A DNA stretch of 60,017 nucleotides from an uncultured cyanobacterium (lineage in GTDB: Bacteria > Cyanobacteriota > Cyanobacteriia > Cyanobacteriales > Nostocaceae). Within the stretch, counting starts at the first letter, position 1. Each line of letters opens with the position of its first letter. Positions 27,166-37,125 of the stretch are shown piece after piece. The DNA lies in contig CAINGU010000024.1 of assembly GCA_903848645.1 (NCBI GenBank), positions 1 to 60,017 on the forward strand, given 5' to 3'. The notes beneath the pieces are model-generated. The model ran no database searches. It saw only the letters and a list, made by a program, of their open reading frames with translations, and was not told the origin of the DNA. The translations under genes were made by a program, and so were the position numbers.

Positions 27166-28268
27166 TAGTGTGGACCTCCACCAATGATATTTTTTTCCCA
27201 AATTTCTCCCAAACTATATTCTTCTAACCAAGTTTCTAATTCTTCAGGATTTAACCGCTTAAATTGCGATTCTTTACCTACTCTATCTACCGTAATTACA
27301 TCTTCAGGATTAAAGTTATCTAAAAAAGAACTAGATTGAGTGCTGATAAGAATTTGTGTATGATAGGAAGCCTTCCCAAACATTCCAGCGACAACATTGA
27401 GCGCATAGGGATGAAGACCCAGTTCTGGTTCATCAACAATTATTAGTTCTGGGAGGTCTTCTTCTGGCTGCAAAAGCAACGTAGTCAGGCAGATAGCACG
27501 TAAAGTACCGTCTGAAAATTGGTGTGGACCAAATACTTGATCTGACCCTTTTTGCAGCCAATTGAGAATAACATTATTCCCTCTAGGTACAAGAATAAAA
27601 TCATCAAAAAATGGGGCAATTAAACGAATTGTTTTAATAATACGCTGATAGGCTGTGTTATTATCATCGCGGAATCGGAGGAGTAATGCAGCTAAATTTC
27701 CAGCATCAGACATCAACGAATAGTTATCACCAATGTAACAGGATTGACGAACTCGCGCGGTAGATGACGTATCGTGAAAGTGGTAAACACAACAGCCATT
27801 GAGCAATTTTTTGATAGTGTTGGCAATTGTTGGCGTACCTGCTTGTGCTGCTTTGTTGATTTTTGTTTCCTGATGTCCTGCACCTAACGAGTAAGTGTTT
27901 GAAGGTTGAGGTAGGTGTAAGCCGTTTCTCGTCGCTGTTTCTTCAGCAAATATCAAAGTATCACCTGCCGCATAAACTAGACAGATGGTATAGATAATAT
28001 TCAGACTCCCATTGTCAATCTTGAACTCTAGTTGTGCCTCGATTTGCGGTGTTACCTTCGGTGCAAAGTGTAACAGAGATTGAGCGTAACCGGAGATACC
28101 GATATATTGTTGAAGTCGTCCGGCCATCATCTCATTCAGCATTTTGAAAAAGGAGATCAGATTGCTCTTACCTGCTCCATTAGCTCCAATCAATATGTTT
28201 AAGGGACGCAACTTAATATCCATTGTCTTAATGGACTTGAATCCCTTAATAATTACTCGTTGTAGCAT
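27165..28268 (-). CDS. AAA (ABC-type, OLD-like) ATPase
   Basis: A 367-residue SMC/Rad50-like ATPase. The start MLQRVIIKGFKSIKTMDIKL leads to Walker A GANGAGKSN near residue 30. FSDGTLRAICL is the ABC-type signature, and LIIVDEPELGLHPYAL is Walker B with the catalytic Glu, followed by the D-loop/His region QILISTQSS. The frame extends three codons upstream through a TTG, but ATG at 28268 is better. The TOPRIM-like partner overlaps its stop by one base. Together they form a compact two-gene operon, probably defensive. Confidence 0.88.
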   Translation of the reverse strand: MLQRVIIKGFKSIKTMDIKLRPLNILIGANGAGKSNLISFFKMLNEMMAGRLQQYIGISGYAQSLLHFAPKVTPQIEAQLEFKIDNGSLNIIYTICLVYAAGDTLIFAEETATRNGLHLPQPSNTYSLGAGHQETKINKAAQAGTPTIANTIKKLLNGCCVYHFHDTSSTARVRQSCYIGDNYSLMSDAGNLAALLLRFRDDNNTAYQRIIKTIRLIAPFFDDFILVPRGNNVILNWLQKGSDQVFGPHQFSDGTLRAICLTTLLLQPEEDLPELIIVDEPELGLHPYALNVVAGMFGKASYHTQILISTQSSSFLDNFNPEDVITVDRVGKESQFKRLNPEELETWLEEYSLGEIWEKNIIGGGPH

Positions 28269-28477
28269 GATCAACAATTAGTATTTATACACACTACGTT
28301 CATCATTTCATATTTTGACCCAGTGCAAATTGTTATAACTATTTCTGATGTATTTAGTATTATATAGCACATAAATGTCCCTCTTCTTTTGTTGGTGATA
28401 CCTGCTGCGTCTGTAACAATAGCGTCAGCACTCCGTAAAAATCACTCTTTTGGAAAAACTTTTTGGTTTACTGATCT

Positions 28478-28590
28478 TGCCCGCTAATAATACCAGGACG
28501 GGCAAGATGCCATTGGATAGCGTTCGCGAAGCGTCCCGGAGGGAACTAGCGCTGCTGCAAGCAGTTCATCTTTTTTGTGGAGTTTTCTTA
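28478..28590. repeat. Composite dispersed repeat, about 110 bp, copy 1
   Basis: It runs from CGCTAATAATACCAGGACGG through GGATAGCGTTCGCGAAGCGT to GCAAGCAGTTCATCTTTTTT and GTGGAGTT. A near copy lies inverted at 48973-49090, with a small gap between its modules. The rest of the 28269-28719 gap is promoter DNA for the two divergent genes and shows no ORF. Confidence 0.85.
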
Positions 28591-28719
28591 GAGGTCACTC
28601 AACACAGCAGCTAGGGAATGACCCTTCCCTTTAATCCCTCCAATCTCCCCCTTCTCCAGTAGCCAAGACCAACCAAATTTCGCTACATTAGGAAAACGTA
28701 CACCTAATAGGAATTTTCA

Positions 28720-29415
28720 ATGTCAGCACAACTGTTACTGGTAGATGACGAACCGGGATTGCGGGAAGCCGTGAAAGAATACTTACAAGAAAGCGGTTTT
28801 AGGGTTCAAACTGCCAGTAACGCCCGTGAAGGTTGGGACTGGATGCAACACAGTACACCTGATTTAGTCATTTCTGATATTATGATGCCCCAGGTGGATG
28901 GCTATCAGTTCCTCAAACAAATGCGAGATGACCCCCGCTTTCAGGCTCTACCAGTGGTATTCTTAACAGCTAAAGGCATGACAGGCGATCGCATCCAAGG
29001 CTATCATGCAGGTGTGGACGCGTATCTCCCCAAACCTTTCGATCCCGATGAACTAGTCGCCATAGTTGAAAACTTACTAGCGCGTCGCAGCGCTCAAACC
29101 CCCACTACGGGGGAAGATAACGAAACTCCAAATCTTGCCGATTTGGCAAATCAAATCGCTCAAATTAGAATACTATTAACTCATCGAAGTGCCATATCCC
29201 AATCCCCAGCCCCGTTTAAAATAGATTTGACCCCTAGAGAGCAAAGTGTTTTAAACCTAGTAGCAGAAGGATTAATGAACAAAGAAATTGCCCGTCGCTT
29301 AGAAACAAGCGTCCGCAACGTCGAAAAATATGTCAGTCGTTTATTTAGTAAAACTGGTACTAATAGTCGCACAGAGTTAGTTCGATTTGCGCTAGAACAT
29401 GGACTAGCTAAGTGA
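28720..29415 (+). CDS. NarL/LuxR-type response regulator, 231 aa
   Basis: A two-component transcription factor. The receiver domain shows the acidic pocket Asp9-Asp10, phospho-acceptor Asp53 in LVISDIMMP, Thr/Ala in FLTAKG and the final Lys in PKPF. After a linker, the LuxR helix-turn-helix occupies the last 65 residues (LTPREQSVLNLVAEGLMNKE and VRNVEKYVSRLFSKTG). The architecture matches cyanobacterial/plastid Ycf29-type regulators (Rre1-like), but I cannot tell which orthologue it is. No kinase gene is adjacent. Confidence 0.9.
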   Translation: MSAQLLLVDDEPGLREAVKEYLQESGFRVQTASNAREGWDWMQHSTPDLVISDIMMPQVDGYQFLKQMRDDPRFQALPVVFLTAKGMTGDRIQGYHAGVDAYLPKPFDPDELVAIVENLLARRSAQTPTTGEDNETPNLADLANQIAQIRILLTHRSAISQSPAPFKIDLTPREQSVLNLVAEGLMNKEIARRLETSVRNVEKYVSRLFSKTGTNSRTELVRFALEHGLAK

Positions 29416-29681
29416 ACTACCCACCATGGTAATTAGGATTAATTGGTAGAAAAATGGTAAAATGCACCCGGCTAATTTTGCTGCTAAAATAGTAACTTAC
29501 GTTACATATTTTCCCTTGTAATTTTCCTAATTTTTCAGGATTGAGACACCAATACTGTAGACGCAATTTTACGTTTACAAGCAAACTGAATTATTAGGAA
29601 AAATAAGTAGAAGCAGACCTGAAAAACTGAATCTGGAAAACTCTAAATTAGAGTAATTACTATGTAAAATTACACCAATTA

Positions 29682-29963
29682 CTATTGAATAGTATCAGCA
29701 AAATTGCGTAAACGCATTAGTTGGCGACGCATTTGTGGAGAGGCTTTAAACTCCGAAATCTCCTGAGCCTTAACAGATGCTTGCAAGGTTTCTAAAAAAT
29801 CATCAGATCCTTCAGTTAAAGCCTCTAGTAATACTTGTAACAATTGGTCACGATCACTCAACAGACTCTTTTCTTCAATCAGGCGGAATTTGAGATGAAT
29901 TTCACACTCATAAACACCTACTTCGGGATTATTTATTTGACGTGGTAATGCTTTGGAGTTCAT
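29682..29963 (-). CDS. Npun_R1517/Asr1734-family heterocyst differentiation regulator, 93 aa
   Basis: A small protein restricted to heterocyst-forming cyanobacteria; family members are reported to influence heterocyst differentiation, the Anabaena homologue as a negative factor when overexpressed. The sequence has the typical opening (PRQINNPEVGVYECEIHLKF), the acidic middle (LLEALTEGSDDFLETLQ) and the basic end SPQMRRQLMRLRNF. No DNA-binding motif is obvious. It has a 670-bp upstream region, suggesting elaborate control. Its presence is good evidence that the host is heterocystous. Confidence 0.8.
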   Translation of the reverse strand: MNSKALPRQINNPEVGVYECEIHLKFRLIEEKSLLSDRDQLLQVLLEALTEGSDDFLETLQASVKAQEISEFKASPQMRRQLMRLRNFADTIQ

Positions 29964-30636
29964 GGTTTTCAGGATTCCTTTACTTAATGGTTATACGGGT
30001 AAGTGACTAAAATCTCCAGAAAAATTGCTTATACTTTCCTTATACTTTTGTGAATCCAAAGTTTTTGAAGATAAGAATTTTTCCTCATCCATAAAACTGG
30101 CATCCTATTTTACTCCCCCTGTATTTTTTCAATTAGATTTTACTGTTTTTTCATGTTTCTTTACCAGTTATGGCATATTCAAGCCATAAACTATTATTCA
30201 GTTTTTAAGATGTCATACCATGAAGTTTTTGTAAAAAATTGATTAGACCTTGTTAAAGGTTTTTACATCAACTTGTTAAAAACGTCAAGAAATATTATTT
30301 TTTTTACTTTTGCCACGTGATAATACTTAAGCATTTGCACTGAAGACGCTCCTTTGATAAATGCAATCTATAATGATAGAAAAATTCACTAATTGTAGAA
30401 AACTTCAGTAAAGTCACTACCATATATGTATAGTTACATCAAAAAAAATCCAAATCAGTAAAAAAATCAGAAAATTTTTCGTGAATAATCACATACATGA
30501 GAAAAAATAATTCAAAAAATTCTGATAGCGTAGTCTAGACTGATCAGAAGAATTATGAACTGCTGAACTCCTCAACTTCTGTATTCTTGTTAAAATAATT
30601 GCAGTGTAATTCAGCCAAACTCTTACACCCAAATTT
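29964..30636. other. 673-bp AT-rich divergent regulatory region
   Basis: No ORF and no RNA gene recognised. It lies between the heterocyst regulator (minus) and ndhM (plus). It is rich in A/T tracts, such as near 30300 and 30445, and must contain both promoters. Confidence 0.55.
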
Positions 30637-30993
30637 ATGGATAACCCGATGCTGCTTAAGTCCACAACCCGTCATATTCGCATTTTTGCGGCGGAAATGG
30701 ACAAAGATGAACTGATTCCGAGTCATCAAGTCTTGACATTAGATATTGATCCAGACAACGAATTCAACTGGAATGAAGATGCACTACAAAAAGTTTATCG
30801 CCAATTTGATCAACTGGTAGAAGCATCTAGTGGCGAGGATCTTACCGATTATAACTTACGCCGCATTGGTTCAGACTTAGAGCATTATCTACGATCGCTC
30901 CTCCAAAAAAGCGAAATTAGCTACAATCTCTCCAGTCGCGTCACCAACTACAGCATGGGACTACCTCAAGTTGCAGTTATAGAGAATCAATAA
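30637..30993 (+). CDS. ndhM: NAD(P)H-quinone oxidoreductase subunit M
   Basis: NdhM is an oxygenic-photosynthesis-specific peripheral subunit of the thylakoid NDH-1 complex, which serves cyclic electron flow and respiration. The 118-residue sequence shows the conserved MLLKSTTRHIRIFAAE, VLTLDIDPDNEFNW, LTDYNLRRIGSDLEHYLRSL and the near-terminal YNLSSRVTNYSMGLPQ. Length is normal. An alternative start is Met5. A foldback element follows the stop. Confidence 0.93.
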   Translation: MDNPMLLKSTTRHIRIFAAEMDKDELIPSHQVLTLDIDPDNEFNWNEDALQKVYRQFDQLVEASSGEDLTDYNLRRIGSDLEHYLRSLLQKSEISYNLSSRVTNYSMGLPQVAVIENQ

Positions 30994-31000
30994 ACTTAGG

Positions 31001-31096
31001 TTACTAAGTTGCTAGTGAGAAAAACAGGTAAAAAGTAATAATTTTTACTAATTACCTTTTTATCTACCTAAATTTAGATCACTAGCAACTTGGGTT
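31001..31096. repeat. Foldback element after ndhM
   Basis: AAGTTGCTAGTGA (31006-31018) and TCACTAGCAACTT (31079-31091) are perfect 13-bp inverted repeats, with further pairing inside (AGGTAAAAAGTA with TAATTACCTTTTT). The remaining gap to 31305 is the leader of the phosphatase gene; nothing else is seen. Confidence 0.75.
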
Positions 31097-31305
31097 AGTA
31101 CATATCTACCTAACCCTGGGAAATGTAATTCCTCAGATATATCAAATTTTAGTGACCGATTGAGAATTAGTTCTGCTATCGCTACATATTCCCGCAACAA
31201 TAGAAGTTATGATGAGGCTGTGGGTTGCTAAAAATATGCGCGGTATCAAATGCCGCTCCTAAATACTGTTGAAAAAATGCCAATTGCAGAATCGGTGGGA
31301 AAACT

Positions 31306-33444
31306 ATGGAAAATGATGCGGTAACGCTCTACTGCCCAAATGAATATTGTCAATCTGCTAATCCCCTCACCCACAAATTTTGCCAGCAGTGTTCCACACC
31401 CTTACCGAAGCGTTATCTCTGGGTTGTGGGAGATGATCTCAGCCATTGTCATCCTGGAGCGATTGTAGCCGAGCGCTATTTAGTGATTAGCAAATCCATC
31501 CTTTTAGATATCAAACCTGGCTTATTACCCGAAATACCTGATTTAGATGATTTAGAGAGAATTAAACCTTATCTCAAACTAATTCCCTATCGTCTCAATA
31601 TACCGCAACTTTATGGAGTCCTCAAGTTAGGTCATGAGCAAAGCCAAACAGAAATATTACTATTAGAAAGACCACCATTAATAACTGATGCAACTATCAC
31701 CCAGGCAAATCTGTGCAGCAGTTTAGATACTGTTTGGAGTGAAGCCTCATCAATTCGCCAAATCCATTGGCTGTGGCAATTAGCTCATTTATGGCAACCT
31801 TTAGCCATTGAAGGAGTAGCATCTAGTCTCCTAGACCCATATTTAATTAGAGTAGAAGGGGCATTGATTCGCTTACTAGAATTGCGTTTTGATCGGGAAA
31901 ATACACCTAGATTATCCCAATTGGGAGAATTTTGGGTACAACTGCTCAAAAATGCTAAACCAAATATTGCTCCATTTATACAACAAGTATGTGATCTGCT
32001 AATACAGGGTGAAATTAACTCATCGAGCAAATTAATTAAAGTTTTAGATCAAGGATTGAGCCAATTAGAAAGATTTCAAACAACCAATATTAAAATCTAT
32101 ACTAAAACCGACTCAGGACCTAGCCGCCCACGTAACGAAGATGCTTGTTACCCCCCTAGCGATACTTTGATCGCTAAACCGCCCCAGCATAGCACCCTAG
32201 CAATCGTCTGTGATGGTATTGGTGGACATGATGGTGGCAATGTCGCCTCTAACCTAGCAATTGAAACTATTCAACAACAAGTCCAAGGACTAACTTCAGT
32301 TCCCTACGACAATATAGATCCCTCACTGCTACTTTCTGATTTAGAACGAGCAGTTGCAGTCGTTAATGACAAAATCAGCCAGCGTAACGATAGCGAACAT
32401 CGTCAAGGGCGACAACGCATGGGAACAACCATTGTCATGGCTTTACCTATCGCCCATGAAATGTATATTACTCATGTCGGTGATAGTCGTGCCTATTGGA
32501 TTACTCGCTATAACTGTTATCAAGTTACCTTAGATGATGATGTCGCTTCCCGTGAAGTCCGTTTAGGTTATGCTCTCTACAGGGAAGCATTGCAACACAG
32601 TGGTTCTGGATCCTTAGTTCAAGCTTTGGGAATGAGTAAAAGTACCTCACTGCATCCCACGTCTCAACGCTTTATTATTGACGAAGATGCAGTTTTTTTA
32701 CTCACATCTGATGGTTTGAGTGATTTTGACCGAGTAGAAGAATATTGGGAAACAGAAATATTACCCATGCTCTCTGGGAAAACAAGTATAGAAAATCTTG
32801 CCCAAAGACTAATAGAAATTGCTAATACTAAAAACGGACATGATAATGTCACCATTGCCTTAGTACATTATCATGTCAAATATTCTGAACCAGATATAAC
32901 TATTACGGCAGACGTTTCTAGCCTTTTATCTAGCACAGAATTAGATCCATTAGATGATACGGTTAATGGCGAAAGTTTCAGTAATCATCAGAAAACTCAA
33001 GTCATTGCTGAAAATAAAACTATCAAACCTGCCCCAGTACCACTACAGTTGTTTGTTATTTTGGGATTAACGTTATTAGCTGGTTTATTGGGATATTGGT
33101 TTAAACTGCAACTCAAATCACCAACAATAATTTCATCTCCGTCCCCATTTTCCAGTCAACCGCCAACTACCGATACACAGAGAACTTTAGAGAATCTTTC
33201 TGCTAACTGGGTACTTACAGCCAATAGTTCCATAACTGTAAATAATCAAACTTTTCCTGCTCAAAGTTTTTTCCAAGTCATCGAGAAAAAAGTTAATCCT
33301 AATGCTGCGGATAATCCAGATTTACGGTTGCGGTTGTGTGCAACTAGCAATTCCCCAACTAAAATCATTGAACTTAACTTTTCCCAACTCCAAGATTTAG
33401 ATATCTCTATTTTACCATCGGATCAGCCTAGTCCCTGTGAATAG
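31306..33444 (+). CDS. PP2C-type Ser/Thr phosphatase with zinc ribbon and membrane anchor, 712 aa
   Basis: Residues 10-29 form a zinc ribbon (Cys10, Cys15, Cys26, Cys29). Residues 50-245 hold a divergent segment resembling a kinase-like or adaptor module. The PP2C domain spans about 265-525: SGPSRPRNEDACY, VCDGIGGHDGG, THVGDSRAYWI, LTSDGLSDF and GHDNVTIALV supply the metal-binding Asp residues. One membrane helix at about 583-603 (LFVILGLTLLAGLLGYWF) is followed by a 110-residue outer domain. It probably reverses Ser/Thr kinase signalling; two FHA proteins, readers of phospho-Thr, are encoded 10 kb away. It is convergent with the RiPP-like cluster. Confidence 0.9.
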   Translation: MENDAVTLYCPNEYCQSANPLTHKFCQQCSTPLPKRYLWVVGDDLSHCHPGAIVAERYLVISKSILLDIKPGLLPEIPDLDDLERIKPYLKLIPYRLNIPQLYGVLKLGHEQSQTEILLLERPPLITDATITQANLCSSLDTVWSEASSIRQIHWLWQLAHLWQPLAIEGVASSLLDPYLIRVEGALIRLLELRFDRENTPRLSQLGEFWVQLLKNAKPNIAPFIQQVCDLLIQGEINSSSKLIKVLDQGLSQLERFQTTNIKIYTKTDSGPSRPRNEDACYPPSDTLIAKPPQHSTLAIVCDGIGGHDGGNVASNLAIETIQQQVQGLTSVPYDNIDPSLLLSDLERAVAVVNDKISQRNDSEHRQGRQRMGTTIVMALPIAHEMYITHVGDSRAYWITRYNCYQVTLDDDVASREVRLGYALYREALQHSGSGSLVQALGMSKSTSLHPTSQRFIIDEDAVFLLTSDGLSDFDRVEEYWETEILPMLSGKTSIENLAQRLIEIANTKNGHDNVTIALVHYHVKYSEPDITITADVSSLLSSTELDPLDDTVNGESFSNHQKTQVIAENKTIKPAPVPLQLFVILGLTLLAGLLGYWFKLQLKSPTIISSPSPFSSQPPTTDTQRTLENLSANWVLTANSSITVNNQTFPAQSFFQVIEKKVNPNAADNPDLRLRLCATSNSPTKIIELNFSQLQDLDISILPSDQPSPCE

Positions 33445-33462
33445 GTTTAAGTGAACTTTTTA

Positions 33463-34629
33463 TTAGTCGAGCAGTTTGCCACCTGGTAGTCCGTACTTTC
33501 TCGCAAATCCAAGTCTAAACTTTGTAACAATGAGCAAAATTAAGCGATCGCGCAAATAACGTCCCTTATCTTGTAGGCGTTCCAAACTCACTAGATCAAA
33601 GAGAGCTTGGTCAAGAACTTTGGGAGACTCATCAGGTTGACGAAAAAGCCTTTGGCAAACCCACTCACCCAGCCACTTGATTGCGGAATCAGCTTGAATC
33701 TTTTGCCAAACTTCTGCGGGAAGATTTGTTTGCAAGAGTTCTTTAGACAGGAAAAGTCCCAGAAATAAACGTCTCCGACAGCCCAGCCGACTAGCTTGTT
33801 CGAGCATTTGTTGCCAATTAAGGGTTTGATGAGTGCGAATCGCTTCGGCAATGTCACAAATTTGCAAGAATTTTTGCCAGCGATCGCCACAGCCGTGGGC
33901 GCACAGATAGAGGATTTCATCTTCAGGCGAGAGGTTGAAAATAGGGGTATCAGCTAAGGATACCGGAATCATCCGCTCCCACAAACCTTCATAATTGATT
34001 GGAAAAGATGAGTAAGTCGCTCTGAGTTGCCAGTGAAGCTCCACCATAACAGGTGTCTTATTGCTTTTGTAGGTATAAGCTTTCACGTAAGGAGATTGCA
34101 ATTGGGCAATTTCCTGTTCATAGGTTAACTTTTCTGCGTTCTCATACCTTTGGGCGATGAGCAGGTTTTTGGCTGTTAAGATATCAGATTTGTGAAACAA
34201 AATATCCAGATCGCAAAACTGCCGCAGTACCAAGTTGCCGTAAACTGAATTAGCCAAAGCAGGTCCTTTGAAGGGAATGGCAGAGATATCACTGTCCTTG
34301 AACATATTCAGAAGATCAAGGAGTTGGCTAGTCAAGAATCGGTTATAGGCTGCATGGGCGTGAAAAAGGGTTTGCAGCTTAACCCAGATATCTTTGGGAA
34401 CGGCTTCTGGACAAGTGGCCTTGAGACTCCAGTACAGCAGAGGCATCACTCCATGCTGATTTGCTATCTCGATCAGAAATGCCCAGTCAATGCTGTTCTG
34501 AAGCAGAATAATAATTCGCTCGGCTGTTTCAGAATCTACATGGGTTCTAGCACAGCAGAGTAATAATTCGACTTCTGGGCGACTAGCCACCAATGATTTT
34601 TTCACAGCAGCTTGAAGTAAGATTTCCAT
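33463..34629 (-). CDS. NTP_transf_5-type nucleotidyltransferase, 388 aa
   Basis: An uncharacterised nucleotidyltransferase family often found in lasso-peptide and polysaccharide loci. The diagnostic segment is FKGPALANSVYGNLVLRQF, then CDLDILF with the metal-binding Asp pair, near residues 118-145. VELHWQL near residue 195 and LSPEDEILYLCAHGC near 240 are also conserved. It is the last gene of the minus-strand RiPP-like cluster, 137 bp after the ABC transporter. A role in modifying the peptide or a sugar donor is inference. Confidence 0.85.
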   Translation of the reverse strand: MEILLQAAVKKSLVASRPEVELLLCCARTHVDSETAERIIILLQNSIDWAFLIEIANQHGVMPLLYWSLKATCPEAVPKDIWVKLQTLFHAHAAYNRFLTSQLLDLLNMFKDSDISAIPFKGPALANSVYGNLVLRQFCDLDILFHKSDILTAKNLLIAQRYENAEKLTYEQEIAQLQSPYVKAYTYKSNKTPVMVELHWQLRATYSSFPINYEGLWERMIPVSLADTPIFNLSPEDEILYLCAHGCGDRWQKFLQICDIAEAIRTHQTLNWQQMLEQASRLGCRRRLFLGLFLSKELLQTNLPAEVWQKIQADSAIKWLGEWVCQRLFRQPDESPKVLDQALFDLVSLERLQDKGRYLRDRLILLIVTKFRLGFARKYGLPGGKLLD

Positions 34630-34766
34630 AAAACGTTTACCTGTAATTATTCAGACAAGTACCTGAGCAAAATTAATTGCACATTTTTTGAAAAAACAGA
34701 AATCCCTGTTCCCTGTTCCCTCTCCTTAATACGAAATTTATTCCGCACTACTACTTACTTCAGCCT

Positions 34767-36590
34767 TTAACGATAATATTGGGCTTGCATTTCAAATAGA
34801 TGAGCGTAAGTCTCCCCAGACTGCATTAATTCTTCATGAGTACCACTTTCCACAATTCTCCCCTTATCTACCACATAAATACGGTCAGCCATCCTGACTG
34901 TAGATAACCGATGGCTGATCAAAATAGCAGATTGACCTTGAAGAAGTTCACGAAACTGCTTGAACACTTCATATTCAGCCTTGGGATCTAAGGCGCTGGT
35001 GGGTTCGTCAAGAATGATGATTTGGGAGTCTCGCAGAAATGCCCTGGCCATGGCCACTTTTTGCCACTGACCAATGCTGAGTTCCTCACCCTGTTCAAAT
35101 TGCTTACCCAGAATCGAATCATAGCCTTTGGGTAACTGTTCAATCACCTTGTCAGCACCAGAATGGCGGGCAGCATTAACAATTTTGTCGTCATCAGGGG
35201 GACAGTCAATATTCCCAAACCAAATATTCTCCCGGGCGCTCAGATGGTACTTCATATAATCCTGAAAAATCACACTGATTTGGCGGCGCAGGTCTGGAAT
35301 GGCAAACTCGCGTAGGTCAATGCCATCCACAGTAATCTTGCCGACTGTTGGGTCATATAAGCGGCATAGAAGTTTAATGAGCGTAGTTTTGCCAGAGCCA
35401 TTTTCTCCTACTATGGCCACTACTTCCCCAGGACGAATGGTGAGATCGATTGAATGAAGGGCTGTGCGGGAACTATCAGGGTATTGAAAACCAACCTGGT
35501 GAAACCTAATCCCTTGGCGCATCGGTTGGGGTACAGGTAGGGGATGGGATGGTTCGACTACCTTGGCTTTGAGGTTTAAGAATTCATAGAAATGGGAAAT
35601 GAAGAGGTTGTCTTCGTACAGACCACTGAAACCGCTAAAAAAATCCCAGAGAGCGCCGTATCCACGCTGAAAAGCCTGGTTATACATTACCAAGTCTCCC
35701 AGGGTAATTCTCCCATGTATCGCCTGATAAGCAATGAAAACATAGGACGCTAACATGACACAAGTAGAGATGAGTTGGGTAACTAGACTTATTAGGGACT
35801 GGCGAAAGTTTATAGCAAGCTGTTCATGGCGGAGTTGCCGACGCAGAGCAAAAAACCGACTCTTAAACAGATGACCTAAATTGAACAGCCGAATTTCTTT
35901 AGCATGGCTATCACTGGTAATAATGTTGCTATAGTAGTTAGCCCGCCGTTGGGTGGATGTTCGCCTTTGATGCCAGCGATAGATAATCCCTGTATATTGC
36001 AACCGCACGAAAATTCTGGGAATCTCCGAAGTGATCATCAGGGCTATAAGTCTCCAATCAAACAAGGCTAACAACCCTGACATCGCCACCAAGGAGATGA
36101 TACTCTGACCAATTGCCACTAAACGATTGAGAATCTGAACGCAGCGATCAGAAGATTCCTTGCGGGCGCGACTGAGCATATCGTAGAAATCTGAGTTTTC
36201 ATAGTATTCCAAATCAATCTCAATCGCTTTGGAATGGAGGATATCATCAACATGATCGGAGATAGCGTGCGCCTGCATAGTTGTCACAACCTCTCCAATC
36301 GAGTCAAACACTCCTCTGGTGAGAGTAAGGATGCCAGTGAGACCAATTAACAGCAATATCTGTCTGAAAGCTGCCTCCTTATCCGTTGTTGTTAGCCCTT
36401 TAGCCACTGCATCTAGTAAGAGCTTGCTCAGATATAGTGACAATAAGGGGAATATCCCCTGTACAAGCAACAGGAAACCCCTGGCGATCGCCCAGCCTGG
36501 ACCACTTTCCCAGACAAGGCCCAAGGCATTTCCCAGGTGTAGTGCCTCCTCGATTCTCCGTTTTATAGTTAGGGGCTTAACAAAAGTCAT
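34767..36590 (-). CDS. ABC transporter, fused permease and ATPase (exporter), 607 aa
   Basis: A half-transporter that works as a homodimer in the inner membrane. Residues about 30-340 are the six-helix exporter domain. The ATPase follows: Walker A VGENGSGKTT near residue 400, Q-loop VIFQDYMK, signature LSIGQWQKVAMARA, Walker B IIILDEPTSALD and the H-loop ISHRLSTV. It is the exporter type used by lasso and other RiPP clusters. There is no N-terminal C39 peptidase, so leader cleavage must be done elsewhere, fitting the B2 protease gene just upstream. Confidence 0.93.
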   Translation of the reverse strand: MTFVKPLTIKRRIEEALHLGNALGLVWESGPGWAIARGFLLLVQGIFPLLSLYLSKLLLDAVAKGLTTTDKEAAFRQILLLIGLTGILTLTRGVFDSIGEVVTTMQAHAISDHVDDILHSKAIEIDLEYYENSDFYDMLSRARKESSDRCVQILNRLVAIGQSIISLVAMSGLLALFDWRLIALMITSEIPRIFVRLQYTGIIYRWHQRRTSTQRRANYYSNIITSDSHAKEIRLFNLGHLFKSRFFALRRQLRHEQLAINFRQSLISLVTQLISTCVMLASYVFIAYQAIHGRITLGDLVMYNQAFQRGYGALWDFFSGFSGLYEDNLFISHFYEFLNLKAKVVEPSHPLPVPQPMRQGIRFHQVGFQYPDSSRTALHSIDLTIRPGEVVAIVGENGSGKTTLIKLLCRLYDPTVGKITVDGIDLREFAIPDLRRQISVIFQDYMKYHLSARENIWFGNIDCPPDDDKIVNAARHSGADKVIEQLPKGYDSILGKQFEQGEELSIGQWQKVAMARAFLRDSQIIILDEPTSALDPKAEYEVFKQFRELLQGQSAILISHRLSTVRMADRIYVVDKGRIVESGTHEELMQSGETYAHLFEMQAQYYR

Positions 36591-36666
36591 GGAATTAGGA
36601 AAAAATAATATTTTTGTGACATAGTGCGATTGCGTTTTTTAAAGTACCAAATATCTGGTAAAGATA

Positions 36667-37104
36667 TTATTTAGCAAAAGATGCCAGTTGGGTAAAATCA
36701 GAGAGATCGGGGATATGGCCAATGATAATCTTTCCCTCACTTTCCACCCAAGCATGAGCCTTTAATTCTCCTGCTTCACCTTTGGTAACACCAAGGCATA
36801 GTTGAGATCCGTAACCATAACGAGACATGAAAACTTGGCAAGTCAAGGCACGGGCTAGACACTTTACACCTCCAGGCATATAACGACTGCTCACTTCAAC
36901 AGCCCAGATAATTTTTTCCAGGGAGGTTTGGTGTTTTTCTTGGCTTGGGAATTTGGTTTTACTAATGGGTGATAGAAGTTGCTGCAAAGTTTTAAATGAT
37001 ATCAACCACAATCCTAATCTGACTAATGTTAATAAAATAAAAGTGCTAATTAAAAGGTTGCTTTCTCTACGGTTTAGAGCGAAAAATTTAGCGATTTTAT
37101 TCAT
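36667..37104 (-). CDS. Lasso-peptide-type B2 protease (transglutaminase-like), 145 aa
   Basis: B2 proteins are papain/transglutaminase-fold cysteine proteases that remove the leader peptide of lasso-type precursors. A hydrophobic N-terminal segment (LLISTFILLTLVRLGLWLI, about 18-36) may anchor it. The catalytic core is intact: Cys82 in GGVKCLARAL, His117 in KAHAWVE and an Asp in HIPDLSDF. Length is normal for the B2 family. It lies 21 bp after the epimerase gene and 76 bp before the exporter. Confidence 0.87.
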   Translation of the reverse strand: MNKIAKFFALNRRESNLLISTFILLTLVRLGLWLISFKTLQQLLSPISKTKFPSQEKHQTSLEKIIWAVEVSSRYMPGGVKCLARALTCQVFMSRYGYGSQLCLGVTKGEAGELKAHAWVESEGKIIIGHIPDLSDFTQLASFAK

Positions 37105-37125
37105 TTTCTTACTTTAAGCTTTTTA

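Noticed and set aside
27166-27201. Longer N-terminus for the DUF4276 protein
   Set aside because: It lies wholly in the ATPase gene; the TAATG overlap gives a better start.
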